This document shows, in pieces, positions 1-8,304 of a stretch of DNA of 23,929 nt. The notes beneath the pieces are model-generated. The model was given only the letters and a program-made list of their open reading frames with translations. It was not told where the DNA came from and searched no databases. The stretch's first letter is position 1. Every line of letters starts with the position of its first letter. Source of the DNA: DASPTR01 sp964475545 (GTDB taxonomy: Archaea > Thermoproteota > Bathyarchaeia > Bathyarchaeales > Bathycorpusculaceae); the NCBI GenBank assembly GCA_964475545.1, contig CAYYXF010000011.1:1-23929 (forward strand), written 5' to 3'. The position numbers and the translations under genes are program-made.

Positions 1-570
1 GAAGCCCTAAGCATCGAAACAATCGCAAACATGCTTAAAGTCGCCGGCGTCGACAGCCTCATAACCGTCAACGTACACGAAGAGAAAGTGCTGAGCAAAT
101 TCCCATTTCCTGCCAAGACAGTGTCAGCAATACCTGCGCTTGCTGAATATTTCAAGCAACAACACATCGAGAACGCCTTCGCGCTTGCTCCGGACAAGGG
201 CGCAAGATACATCGCTGAACAGGCCCAGCAAGTACTGAAAGGCGGATGTGGCTATTTAGAGAAGCAGAGAGACCGTTACACTGGGCAAGTCAGCATGGAA
301 ACAAGATCACTTGACGTGAAAGGCAAGACCGTGATAATCTTCGATGACATAATCAGCACTGGCGGAACCATCATTGCAGCTGCTAAAATCCTGAAGGAGC
401 TTGGACCAGGGGCAGTTTATGCTGCTTGCGTTCACGCGCTTCTAATCGGAGATGCTGAAAAACGTATACTCGACGCTGGAGTAAAAGAAATCGTCGGAAC
501 TGACAGCGTGCCGAGCCACGTCAGCAAAGTGTCACTTGCACCATTGATAGCCAAGCAGTTGCGCAGCTGA
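1..570 (+). CDS. prs: Ribose-phosphate pyrophosphokinase (PRPP synthetase), C-terminal part
   Basis: The reading frame is open to the left edge, so only the last 189 residues are present; the family is usually about 290 residues long. It makes PRPP from ribose 5-phosphate and ATP in the cytoplasm, feeding purine, pyrimidine and histidine synthesis. The PRPP-binding loop VIIFDDIISTGGTI is clear, and the region before it (ALAPDKGARYIA) matches the usual domain junction of this family. The ATG at 31 is internal, because coding sequence continues upstream of it. The end lies 12 bases before the next gene, suggesting one transcript with the tRNA methyltransferase and RNase Z. A product of this enzyme is the substrate of PyrE, encoded further along the window. 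Confidence 0.93.
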   Translation, partial: EALSIETIANMLKVAGVDSLITVNVHEEKVLSKFPFPAKTVSAIPALAEYFKQQHIENAFALAPDKGARYIAEQAQQVLKGGCGYLEKQRDRYTGQVSMETRSLDVKGKTVIIFDDIISTGGTIIAAAKILKELGPGAVYAACVHALLIGDAEKRILDAGVKEIVGTDSVPSHVSKVSLAPLIAKQLRS

Positions 571-582
571 AGGAGCATCAAT

Positions 583-1620
583 GTGGCAAAACTCTTCTTT
601 CTTCTTTCAGGCGAACATGAGAATCTTCCGACTTCTGAGCTAAAAGCCATACTCGAAACCGAAGGCTTCACCTACGAGGTTTTGGAGAAGCTTGATCAAG
701 TCATAAGGCTTGAAGTTGAACCCACCTGTGTGCAAGCCGTAAAACGCAGAGCAGCTTTCACAAGGATGTGCGGAACAGAGCTTTTCGCATGCGAAGCAGA
801 AACAACCAAAATAATCAGAAGCATCCAGACAGCGAGCCTAGATGAGGTTTTGGCGGAAGAAGAAAGCTTCGTAGTTCGCGTGAAACGCGTGAGGAATTAC
901 GCTTCGAAAATCAACGGGATGACACTTGAAAGAACGCTTGGAGAACTCATACTAAACAGAAATTCTGACTCGCGTGTAAACCTGAAAAACCCGGACAAAA
1001 CATTCGTCGGTATTCTGACAGACAGCAAGTTCATCTTCGGCGTCAAACTCGCCGAGATCCCCGCAAAACCTTTCGTTGAGAGACGACCTAGAAAAAAACC
1101 TTTCTTCCATCCCTCGGCCATGCAGGCAAAACTTGCAAGATGTATGGTAAACTTGGCCAACCCAAAAGCCGGAGACATTGTCCTCGACCCGTTCTGCGGC
1201 ACAGGAACCACGCTTATTGAAGCTTCCCTCATAGGATGCCGCATCTTCGGTCTAGACATCCAGCGCCGCATGGCACGCGGAACTCTCCGAAACCTGTCCC
1301 ACTTCAACATAAGACCAGACGGCCTTGTCATCGCCGACGTGCGAAGCTTGCCTATAACGAACACCGACTGTGTTGTAACAGACCCACCCTACGGAATATC
1401 TTCGACCACTCTAAAACGAACCACCAAACAGCTGGTTGAGGAGCTTCTAATAGCCAGTGACAAATTACTGAAAAAGGGTCGACGGATCTGCATGGCCTCT
1501 CCAAAAACATTGAAGATCGGACAAATAGGCACGGCACTTGGATATAAGCATCTGGAGTCCCATTTTGTTTATGTTCACCGAAGCCTAACAAGAGAAATAG
1601 TCGTCTTCGAGAAGGCGTAA
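583..1620 (+). CDS. tRNA (guanine(10)-N2)-dimethyltransferase, Trm-G10/Trm11 type
   Basis: This 345-residue protein fits the archaeal enzyme that methylates N2 of G10 in tRNA. The N-terminal part (about 1-170) looks like a THUMP-type RNA-binding region. The C-terminal part is a class I SAM methyltransferase with the SAM-binding motif VLDPFCGTGTTLIEA at about 200 and the amino-methyltransferase catalytic motif DPPYG at about 268. The start is GTG at 583, preceded by AGGAG at 571-575. An ATG two bases earlier is in another frame. The gene lies 12 bases after prs and 3 bases before RNase Z, so it is probably co-transcribed with a second tRNA-maturation gene. DPPY rather than NPPY fits the Trm-G10/Trm11 branch; another THUMP methyltransferase is the main alternative. 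Confidence 0.9.
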   Translation: MAKLFFLLSGEHENLPTSELKAILETEGFTYEVLEKLDQVIRLEVEPTCVQAVKRRAAFTRMCGTELFACEAETTKIIRSIQTASLDEVLAEEESFVVRVKRVRNYASKINGMTLERTLGELILNRNSDSRVNLKNPDKTFVGILTDSKFIFGVKLAEIPAKPFVERRPRKKPFFHPSAMQAKLARCMVNLANPKAGDIVLDPFCGTGTTLIEASLIGCRIFGLDIQRRMARGTLRNLSHFNIRPDGLVIADVRSLPITNTDCVVTDPPYGISSTTLKRTTKQLVEELLIASDKLLKKGRRICMASPKTLKIGQIGTALGYKHLESHFVYVHRSLTREIVVFEKA

Positions 1621-1623
1621 ACA

Positions 1624-2547
1624 ATGAGTCTACGAGTGATTTTTCTAGGCACAGGAGGAAGCGTTCCAACACCCAGCAGGAGCCTGCCAGCCATCCTAAT
1701 CAAGCGCAAGGGCGAACAGATAATGTTTGATTGCGGCGAAGGCGTACAAAGACAGATGATAAAGTCAGGAGGCGGCTTCCATCGAAAAATGAAAATCTTC
1801 ATAACACACATGCACGGAGACCACGTCCTAGGCTTGCCAGGACTAATGCAAACCATGGCCTTGCTTGACCGAGAAAGAAAACTCGAAGTCTACGGACCGC
1901 CTGGCATAGCAAAGTTTCTGGAATGTATCAAGGAAACAGTACAGTTTGCCCTGACCTTCAGGGTTGAAATCCACGAGATAAGTCAACCAGGCATCGTCTG
2001 CAACGAAGAAGAATACACTGTCAATGCAGCTTGGGCAAACCACGTGGTTCCAAGCCTGGCATACGCACTTATAGAAAAGCCAAGACCAGGAAGATTCTAC
2101 CCTGAAAAGGCAGAAGCCCTAGGCATACCGGAAGGACCATTATGGTCAAATATCCAGCAAGGCCACGAAATTCGACTCCGCAATGGCAAAATCGTGAAGC
2201 CTGAAGAGGTTGTTGGCCCCGCTAGAACCGGAAGAAAGATTGTTTACACTGGAGACACAAGACCCTTCGAAAACTTCGCAGAACTTGCAAAAGGCGCAGA
2301 TCTACTTATCCATGATGCCACTTTGGACGATGACTTGGCTGAAAAAGCAAACGAAGATGGACACTCGACACCCAGCCAAGCGGCCGAAAACGCAAAAAAA
2401 GCCAGAGTGAAACAGTTGGTTCTGACGCACATCAGCGCAAGATATGATCACGCAAACATGCTGTTGAAACAGGCCAAGAAAATCTTCAAGAAAACACAAG
2501 TGGCAGAAGACTTCATGAAGATTGAGATTCCCCTAACGGACGTCTAA
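1624..2547 (+). CDS. rnz: Ribonuclease Z (tRNA 3'-processing endonuclease)
   Basis: RNase Z cuts the 3' trailer from pre-tRNA. This 307-residue protein has the usual short-form length. Its metallo-beta-lactamase zinc ligands are all visible: the THMHGDH motif (H62, H64, D66, H67), H140, D211 in TGDTRP, and H269 in LTHIS. The conserved GHST (H247) near the end is typical of RNase Z rather than other members of the fold. The start ATG at 1624 is 3 bases after the methyltransferase stop. The stop TAA at 2545-2547 overlaps the stop of the opposing gene in the four bases CTAA. Confidence 0.96.
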   Translation: MSLRVIFLGTGGSVPTPSRSLPAILIKRKGEQIMFDCGEGVQRQMIKSGGGFHRKMKIFITHMHGDHVLGLPGLMQTMALLDRERKLEVYGPPGIAKFLECIKETVQFALTFRVEIHEISQPGIVCNEEEYTVNAAWANHVVPSLAYALIEKPRPGRFYPEKAEALGIPEGPLWSNIQQGHEIRLRNGKIVKPEEVVGPARTGRKIVYTGDTRPFENFAELAKGADLLIHDATLDDDLAEKANEDGHSTPSQAAENAKKARVKQLVLTHISARYDHANMLLKQAKKIFKKTQVAEDFMKIEIPLTDV

Positions 2548-3326
2548 GCGAACAGCTCTCCAAGCCTCTGAAGGCTCTCCTCAACATGCTCCACAGACTC
2601 GACAACCGCAGTCGTGCCAGTAGATAGATCCTTCATCAAGCCCACAATCCTAGTCCAGTTGACCGTGCCTCGGCCTATGCCCAGATGCTGATCACTCTTG
2701 CCATCATTGTCACTTAAATGCACATGCACAATCTTGTCCTTGAAAGTCTTGAAGAACCTCTCAGTTTGCCCGTTGATGTTTGCATGTCCAACGTCCACCA
2801 CCAGGCCTATGTCCTCGTCGACGTTAGCGTAGAATTCTTCGAACTCCTTGACATTCTTCATCAAGCCTGGATAGGGCTCAGGCACATTTTCTATGGCTAT
2901 CTTCACTCCATACTCGTTTCCGATTTTTGCAAGAGTCCGCGCAGTCTTCAGGTTCTGAAGCCAACCAAAGCCCGGATAAAACGTGCTAATCCCAGTTCCC
3001 GCTCCAGGATGAAAGACCCACACGCAAGCATCCAAAGCCTGAGCATGCATAATCGACAGTTCGAGCCGTTTCACCATGGCTCTCAGCATGCAACTCGACA
3101 GAGAAGCTATGTTCACGTCTGCGAAAGGAGCATGCACTGAGTATCTCAAACGGCGAGAAGCCCCAACACTCTTCAGAACTGAAACCCTTCGTTTGTTCAG
3201 TTCATGAAAGCCGTCATCAACAACCTCAACGTATTCTGTTTCAACTTTGATCAGCTTTTCAACCATTTTCTGAAAGGGCATGCCTAAACAGTAGAGCATT
3301 GACAAGCCAAGTTTGAGTGTCGCCAT
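2544..3326 (-). CDS. Sugar phosphate isomerase/epimerase-like TIM barrel
   Basis: This 260-residue protein belongs to the xylose-isomerase-like / AP endonuclease family 2 fold. The expected metal-binding positions along a TIM barrel can be read: VHAPF near residue 65, FHPG near 105, AIENVPEP around 145, VVDVGH around 177, VHLSDND around 202 with a later DQHLGIG, and the final VVESVEH. The family covers sugar isomerases, epimerases and endonuclease IV, and the substrate cannot be told from sequence alone. The short length and lack of the full set of endonuclease IV motifs favour a sugar or polyol enzyme. The ATG at 3326 has GAGGT six bases upstream on the minus strand. The gene has its own promoter and faces rnz tail to tail. 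Confidence 0.8.
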   Translation of the reverse strand: MATLKLGLSMLYCLGMPFQKMVEKLIKVETEYVEVVDDGFHELNKRRVSVLKSVGASRRLRYSVHAPFADVNIASLSSCMLRAMVKRLELSIMHAQALDACVWVFHPGAGTGISTFYPGFGWLQNLKTARTLAKIGNEYGVKIAIENVPEPYPGLMKNVKEFEEFYANVDEDIGLVVDVGHANINGQTERFFKTFKDKIVHVHLSDNDGKSDQHLGIGRGTVNWTRIVGLMKDLSTGTTAVVESVEHVEESLQRLGELFA

Positions 3327-3371
3327 ATGCTGACCTCGACACGCTTGAGTTGAAACCTATCAGGCCCTCAA

Positions 3372-3381
3372 GCTTATAATC
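3372..3381 (-). promoter_or_regulatory. TATA-like box of the TIM-barrel gene
   Basis: On the minus strand this reads GATTATAAGC, about 46 bases before the ATG at 3326. Transcription would begin near 3350, leaving a leader of about 25 bases that carries the GAGGT ribosome binding site. It is assigned from position and sequence only. Confidence 0.5.
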
Positions 3382-3402
3382 TTGCCAAACACGCCTCCGC
3401 TT

Positions 3403-3927
3403 TTAGTAGTTATGACCTAAACCCCTGAAGGCCACATAAGGCCTAGGCAGGCTGACGCTTGCAGTGGTCCTATGCTGGCTTCTCCGAAGCCCCAAGAAGA
3501 TTTCTGCAAACTCTCTCAGAGTGCAGTTCGCGAACTCGTATGTTGGCTTTCCGTATCTGACACCGTTACACATGGGATCTACGTAGATGAAAAGACCTTT
3601 CCCCAAGTGCCAATACGCTGCCTCGTTAGGATACCCATATTCTGGCCGCTGCAATACCTTAAAAGGCCAAATCTGACATGCTTTGGGCTTCATGTACTGT
3701 ATTCCGCAACTGCTCATGTTCGAAAAATCGCTAAGGAAGGCGCATGAACCGTCTTCCTTTCTTTTGATGAATAGCTTGTCTATGCTAGGAGCAGTTTGTT
3801 CAACGCCGTAGGTCTTGACGATTTTAAGCCACTCATGAAAGTTCAAAACTACGCTGTATAGTCTACAGCAGTCGCCACAGGCAATGCATCGCCAATCTGC
3901 AATGTACCGCCATGGAACAAACTGCAT
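3403..3927 (-). CDS. YkgJ-family cysteine cluster protein
   Basis: The 174-residue protein begins with the cluster CIACGDCC (C14, C17, C20, C21), followed by C62, C74 and C84 in CGIQYMKPKACQIWPF. This is the signature of the YkgJ/UPF0153 family, thought to bind zinc or an iron-sulfur centre. The function of the family is not settled. The last 80 residues do not hold further clear motifs. The ATG at 3927 lies about 30-40 bases after an AT-rich TTAATTAAAC stretch on the minus strand, so the gene may have its own promoter. It lies 44 bases downstream of the thioesterase gene and could also be read from that unit. Confidence 0.85.
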   Translation of the reverse strand: MQFVPWRYIADWRCIACGDCCRLYSVVLNFHEWLKIVKTYGVEQTAPSIDKLFIKRKEDGSCAFLSDFSNMSSCGIQYMKPKACQIWPFKVLQRPEYGYPNEAAYWHLGKGLFIYVDPMCNGVRYGKPTYEFANCTLREFAEIFLGLRRSQHRTTASVSLPRPYVAFRGLGHNY

Positions 3928-3971
3928 TCTTTAGGTCACAAGGATTCAGAAGGGAATATTGTTTAATTAAT

Positions 3972-4397
3972 CTATTTGCCGAAAGGCCTGAGCTTCACCA
4001 GTATCTCTTCAGGGATTCTTGTCGCCTTTCCCGTTTGTTTGTCTGCTGCTACGGCAATAACGTAGCCCGTTGCAACCAGCGTTGTCGTTTCTTTGTTGAA
4101 AATCTTGAACTCGAATTTTACCGATTTTTCTTTCAACTCGCCTACAGTCAGTTCCACTTCAAGAAGATCGTTGAATCTTGCTGGTTTCTTGTATTGGCAG
4201 AAGGCTTCAACTCTCGGAAACCAAAGTCCTCGTTCGCCCATGTCGGTGAAGCCGAAACCTAAATGCCTGTAGAATTCCTCTTCAGCTCTTTCGAAGAACT
4301 TGAAATAGTTGGAGTAGTGCACAACTTGAGCGGCATCGGTGTCGGCCCACGTCACTCTGAAGGAGGTTTTGAAAACGGATGAATGCATGGAATTCAC
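3972..4397 (-). CDS. Acyl-CoA thioesterase, 4-hydroxybenzoyl-CoA thioesterase (YbgC-like) type
   Basis: A single hotdog domain of about 140 residues, the usual size. The N-terminal motif WADTDAAQVVHYSNYFKFFE is the family signature. The second aspartate (D21 from the GTG start) lies where the catalytic aspartate of 4-hydroxybenzoyl-CoA thioesterase is found. It is expected to hydrolyse an acyl- or aryl-CoA thioester in the cytoplasm; the substrate is unknown. Possible starts are GTG at 4397 and ATG at 4388; no strong ribosome binding site separates them. The gene follows the methyltransferase by 7 bases, so the two are probably co-transcribed. Confidence 0.88.
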   Translation of the reverse strand: MNSMHSSVFKTSFRVTWADTDAAQVVHYSNYFKFFERAEEEFYRHLGFGFTDMGERGLWFPRVEAFCQYKKPARFNDLLEVELTVGELKEKSVKFEFKIFNKETTTLVATGYVIAVAADKQTGKATRIPEEILVKLRPFGK

Positions 4398-4404
4398 TTG
4401 CTTC

Positions 4405-4881
4405 TCAGGGTTTTCTGTAGACGTACAACGTGTGTGATGGATATCCTAGTGTCTGGTTTTCACAGTAGTTTTCAGTCTTGAAGGGTTTCCAACCCACAAT
4501 TTCGTAGTCATGTGAGACTACTCGTACGCCTTGCTTGAGTTCAGATTCAAGTTTTGGTTTAATTTTCTCGTTTGCGCTTGTCGTCAGATATAAAAAGATG
4601 ACGTCTGCAGATGTTAAGTCCACGTTGAACATGTCTCCGTTAACTATGGTTATCCTGTTCTGGAGGCTTTGCTCATAAATTGTGCTTAATGCTTTCTTCA
4701 CTAGGTCTTCCCGCAACTCCACGCCTACGGCTCTTGCGCCGAAGTCTTTTGCGGCCATTATTACAGTTCTGCCGTCTCCAGAGCCTAGATCGAAAAACAC
4801 TTCTCCAGCTTTCAATTCTGCTAGGTTAAGCATTCGCTGGATTACTTGTGGCGGACTTGGTACGTAAGGCGCAATATACAG
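4405..4881 (-). CDS. Small SAM-dependent methyltransferase with probable CTG start
   Basis: The class I methyltransferase motifs are clear: DLGSGDGRTV (SAM loop), GVELREDLV (acidic residue after strand 2), NGDMFNVDL and ADVIFLYL. The first ATG (4833) would remove a conserved-looking lead segment, IAPYVPSPPQVIQRM, that similar archaeal methyltransferases have before the SAM loop. The frame stays open upstream to a TAG at 4921-4923 with no ATG, GTG or TTG in between. A CTG at 4879-4881 has GGAGG nine bases upstream, so I chose it; ATT at 4873-4875 is an alternative. From CTG the protein has 158 residues. A substrate cannot be named; small archaeal methyltransferases of this shape may act on protein lysines. 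It lies directly upstream of the thioesterase gene. Confidence 0.78.
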   Translation of the reverse strand: MYIAPYVPSPPQVIQRMLNLAELKAGEVFFDLGSGDGRTVIMAAKDFGARAVGVELREDLVKKALSTIYEQSLQNRITIVNGDMFNVDLTSADVIFLYLTTSANEKIKPKLESELKQGVRVVSHDYEIVGWKPFKTENYCENQTLGYPSHTLYVYRKP

Positions 4882-4938
4882 CCTATTTGGCCTCCACTTA
4901 GCCTTGCTTGCTGTTCTCGTCTAACGAGTGGCTCTGTT

Positions 4939-4947
4939 TATTTAAAA
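4939..4947 (-). promoter_or_regulatory. TATA box of the methyltransferase-thioesterase unit
   Basis: The minus strand reads TTTTAAATA here. A start of transcription about 25 bases on, near 4915, would leave a leader of about 30 bases containing the GGAGG at 4891-4895. This placement agrees with initiation near 4881 rather than at the later ATG. Confidence 0.6.
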
Positions 4948-4962
4948 GATTTCGCATTTCTT

Positions 4963-5295
4963 CTAGGCTACGTAGGGGGACTTGTTCTGAGGCGTGGTTG
5001 GTTTCCGTGCTTCTCCGCATTTCATGCAGCTCTGAGTGCACAGTTCAAGGTATCTTGCCTCGTCTCCAGAGCCCACGGCTTCAGCTGCCTTTTGACAGAT
5101 TTCGCTGGGTTCCTTGCAGTCCTCTTCTTTGCAGAGTCTTGATATGGAGAGGCAGATCTCCTGAACGTCCTTCGGATTAAGGACTGCTCTGTTGGTGCGT
5201 ACTAGCAAGCAGACTTCTCTTGCTAGAACGCACGTCTTGACGTATTTGATTCTCTCTAGAACTTCCTCGCGGAATTTCTTACGACTTATTTCCAA
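4963..5295 (-). CDS. Cysteine-rich helical protein of unknown function
   Basis: The 110-residue protein is not recognised. It has ten cysteines, many spaced for one side of helices: CVLAREVC, CLSISRLCKEEDC and CTQSCMKC. The pattern of cysteines in predicted helices recalls four-helix copper-storage proteins (DUF326/Csp type) or a small metal-cluster protein, but the match is by eye and weak. No signal peptide or membrane segment is visible, so it is probably cytoplasmic. The start is TTG at 5295, with GAGGAG eight bases upstream. An AT-rich TTAAATG (minus strand) at about 5349-5355 is a possible promoter. It appears to be a single-gene unit between the methyltransferase unit and the Lhr gene. 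Confidence 0.7.
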   Translation of the reverse strand: MEISRKKFREEVLERIKYVKTCVLAREVCLLVRTNRAVLNPKDVQEICLSISRLCKEEDCKEPSEICQKAAEAVGSGDEARYLELCTQSCMKCGEARKPTTPQNKSPYVA

Positions 5296-5424
5296 AGGTT
5301 AGTCTCCTCATAACAAGGCGGCGCTTACGCACAAATTGGCACGCGTTCATTTAAGAGTTTGCGTAGGCCGCACCAAGGCTTTTTCTTTGAGATCAGCATG
5401 AAAGAAGTATCCTAACGTCAAGAG

Positions 5425-8304
5425 TTACCAGAATTTCTTGCTTATTGCTTTCCGTTCCGCTTCGAGCACCAGCTCGTAGAATTTATCACCAAGTTTTCGC
5501 TCTTTTTGAAGAACTCCCTCTATGTCTGATGCACGCACTTTTCTTGCTGAAAGAGCAACTGCGGCTGGTTTCCCGTACTTCTCTATTAGTCGCGATGTCT
5601 CTATAGCCCAGTCTTTCAGCTTTTCCTCGGGTTTCGTCAGTTTCTCACCTTTCTTTTCGATGATAGGGAACATTTTTTCTTCCTCTGCTCTGACGAGACC
5701 TATCGCAGCAGAACCGCATCTTGGACATTTCGGCTTGTCAGGCAGATCCTTGGTCTTCAGCATTTCCATATAATTCCAGCAACTAGTGCACAAGAAGCAG
5801 CTGGTCTCATCAAGCAAACGAGCCTTTGCTGATTCTATCAACACAGCTCGCATTCGTTCAGGCGGGATCAAATCGGTTTTCATACTCATGCGCTCAACGC
5901 CCAATCGAGCGATAGGCGTAGCTTTCCCACCGGTCTCAAGCTTCTGTACTTCGATTTCACCTCTTCGAATCTTGCCTAGAACATGAACGAGGTTGTTGAG
6001 GTCCAAGTCCTTGGTAAACACTTCCTTCAATGCCTCTTCGTAAATCGGTGTTCCCTCAAAACTCCTGACTAGCCGTTGAAGGCTTACACTGCTGAAATCA
6101 GCCCACTTCTCCAGCGCTCCGAAACGCCTTGCAACGTGAACCATCCGCCTCTTGAACAGTCCTGTCTTCACAGTTGCCAGCGTCAGCACATCTCTAACTG
6201 CATGTTCAGGCATAGCCTGCATTTCTTCAAACAAAGACACTATTCGAGCAGCGTTTGCAGCTCCCATCGTTTGCACGAAGATCCGGTACGGATCATGCTG
6301 GACGACAATACCATGTCCAACCTTGTCGGAAAGCAGCTGACCCAACAGCTGGCCCAACGCCCTATTCGTAAGGGAACCGAAGTTGACGTGAATCAGAACG
6401 AAGTCCTCCCAATCTTCGATAATGATTCGTTTGTCATCGGGAACGGCAAAACCAGCTCTCACCTGTTCGGCAGTTTCCTTCAAGGCACGCATTATTGTAT
6501 CACTGTCGGCTGGGTACTCTCCGCTCAGGTTGCTGGCTATCTCTTCCAGTGAAAGCCCTTCTTTCATTCCCTTTTCAACGACGCCTCTAATGGCACCAAC
6601 TTCCTGCGACACCGTGTATGGAACTGGAATTTCTTCCCCAATCCAGCTTGGAATGGCTCCAGTGGGATCATCAACAGGTTTGACGTGGACTTTTTCCTCA
6701 GAAACATGCTCGATAATCCAAGGCGAGCCTCTGATTATGAACTTGGTTCCTGGCTTGCCGTATTCAGCCATGAACGCTTCATCTAACACTCCAACGGCGG
6801 AGTCGGTGGACGAATCTATTACAAGGAATTGCTTCTCTTCAGGAATCATTGACAGGTTATCAAAATAGTATTCGAAGAGGGCTTTTGTTTGCCGCGGCTT
6901 CAAGACCACCTTGTCTTCGAAGGACACCCAAGCCAGCCTTGGAAAACGCTGATGCATGTATTTCAGAACTTTTTCAACATCTTCTATGGTCAGATTCTCG
7001 TATGGGTAAGCGTTGCGGAACAACTCCAAGATTTCGTTGAATTCGAGTCTTCTGTTCTTGAGTAGCAACCCTGCAATCTGGTGTGCTAAAACATCGTAGG
7101 GTTTGGGCGGAATATCGACAGGTTCCAATTCCTCTTTCAGAGCCTTTTTGGCTATCGCCAAGGCTTCAAGAGCATCATCAGAATCCAAGGCGACGATTAC
7201 TCCGTCTGCCATCCTGCCGATCCGATGACCGCTTCTTCCTACGCGTTGAATGAGTCGAGTTGCTTGCCGCGGGCTCATGTACTGGACAACCAGGTCAATA
7301 CTGCCAACATCTATGCCTAGCTCTAGCGAACTTGTGCAAACAAGTCCTCTCAATGCGCCACTTTTCAAGCCCTTTTCAGCTGCGATCCTAGAGGGCTTTG
7401 CAAGAGAACCATGATGGATGGAAATTGGAAAGTTGATGTCCCAAACCTTGAACCTACTTGCTAAGACCTCGGATATTGCTCGCGTGTTGGTGAACAAGAG
7501 TACAGATTTATGTCTGTTGATGTAGTCGCGAATAATCCTAAGTCTAGCAGCAACTTCCGGATGAGTATAAAGCTGCGAGGAGAGACGCAAATCCTCATCT
7601 TCAGGCATTGGATAGAGGATTTTCAGTCGCATCATCCTCGCAACTGGCACACGGACAACTTCAACGCTTCTGCCCGTTCCAACAAGAAACTGGGCAACCT
7701 TGTCAGGACTGCCGATCGTCGCAGACAAACCTATTAGCTGAAAATCCGTGCCAATCAGGGATCTGAGCCTTTCCAAGGCTAATGAGAGCTGACTTCCGCG
7801 TTTGCTGTCAGCCATCTCATGCACTTCGTCAATCACAACCCAGCGCAGGCGCTGCAGATGCTGCCGCATAACCCAACCAGACAATATTGCCTGAAGGGTC
7901 TCAGGCGTCGTGATCAATATGTCCGGCGGGCTTCTAGACTGTCTAACTCGTTCCTTCGTCTCAGTATCCCCGTGCCTGACGGCCAGCTTAATGTCTAGAT
8001 TATTGCACCACCACTCAAGTCTTTCAAGCATGTCGCGGTTTAGGGCTCGCAGGGGAGTAATGTACAGAACCTTTATACCTGGAACACCCTGTTGCCCCTG
8101 AAGAAGCATACTCAAGATCGGCAGAAAAGCTGCTTCAGTCTTCCCTGTAGCGGTGGGGGAAATAAGAAGAACATTTTTCCCCTCAAGAATTAATGGGATG
8201 GTTCTCTCCTGAGGCTCTGTAGGCTCCATAAATTCCCTCTGTTCAACGAGCCTTCTAACGGGCTTTACCAGTAATTGAAAAGCGTTCTTCGGAGACTGTG
8301 ACAA
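5425..8304 (-). CDS. lhr: Lhr-type ATP-dependent DNA helicase (Lhr core)
   Basis: A superfamily 2 helicase that translocates on DNA and unwinds branched or RNA-DNA hybrids; the family is tied to DNA repair. From the chosen start it has 959 residues. Motifs in order: EPTEPQ (Q-motif-like) near 27, Walker A SPTATGKTEAA (K55), PLRALNRD, TPETLQAI, DEVH at 159-162, SAT near 194, LVCTSSLELGID and RVGRSGHRIGR. The Lhr-specific winged-helix and long C-terminal region follow. Near the end CTSCWNY and CPRCGS form a probable zinc site. The frame extends up to ATG 8406, but the first 34 residues there look unlike the family. TTG at 8304 has GAGGT ten bases upstream and gives a normal start, so I prefer it. 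Confidence 0.93.
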   Translation of the reverse strand: MSQSPKNAFQLLVKPVRRLVEQREFMEPTEPQERTIPLILEGKNVLLISPTATGKTEAAFLPILSMLLQGQQGVPGIKVLYITPLRALNRDMLERLEWWCNNLDIKLAVRHGDTETKERVRQSRSPPDILITTPETLQAILSGWVMRQHLQRLRWVVIDEVHEMADSKRGSQLSLALERLRSLIGTDFQLIGLSATIGSPDKVAQFLVGTGRSVEVVRVPVARMMRLKILYPMPEDEDLRLSSQLYTHPEVAARLRIIRDYINRHKSVLLFTNTRAISEVLASRFKVWDINFPISIHHGSLAKPSRIAAEKGLKSGALRGLVCTSSLELGIDVGSIDLVVQYMSPRQATRLIQRVGRSGHRIGRMADGVIVALDSDDALEALAIAKKALKEELEPVDIPPKPYDVLAHQIAGLLLKNRRLEFNEILELFRNAYPYENLTIEDVEKVLKYMHQRFPRLAWVSFEDKVVLKPRQTKALFEYYFDNLSMIPEEKQFLVIDSSTDSAVGVLDEAFMAEYGKPGTKFIIRGSPWIIEHVSEEKVHVKPVDDPTGAIPSWIGEEIPVPYTVSQEVGAIRGVVEKGMKEGLSLEEIASNLSGEYPADSDTIMRALKETAEQVRAGFAVPDDKRIIIEDWEDFVLIHVNFGSLTNRALGQLLGQLLSDKVGHGIVVQHDPYRIFVQTMGAANAARIVSLFEEMQAMPEHAVRDVLTLATVKTGLFKRRMVHVARRFGALEKWADFSSVSLQRLVRSFEGTPIYEEALKEVFTKDLDLNNLVHVLGKIRRGEIEVQKLETGGKATPIARLGVERMSMKTDLIPPERMRAVLIESAKARLLDETSCFLCTSCWNYMEMLKTKDLPDKPKCPRCGSAAIGLVRAEEEKMFPIIEKKGEKLTKPEEKLKDWAIETSRLIEKYGKPAAVALSARKVRASDIEGVLQKERKLGDKFYELVLEAERKAISKKFW

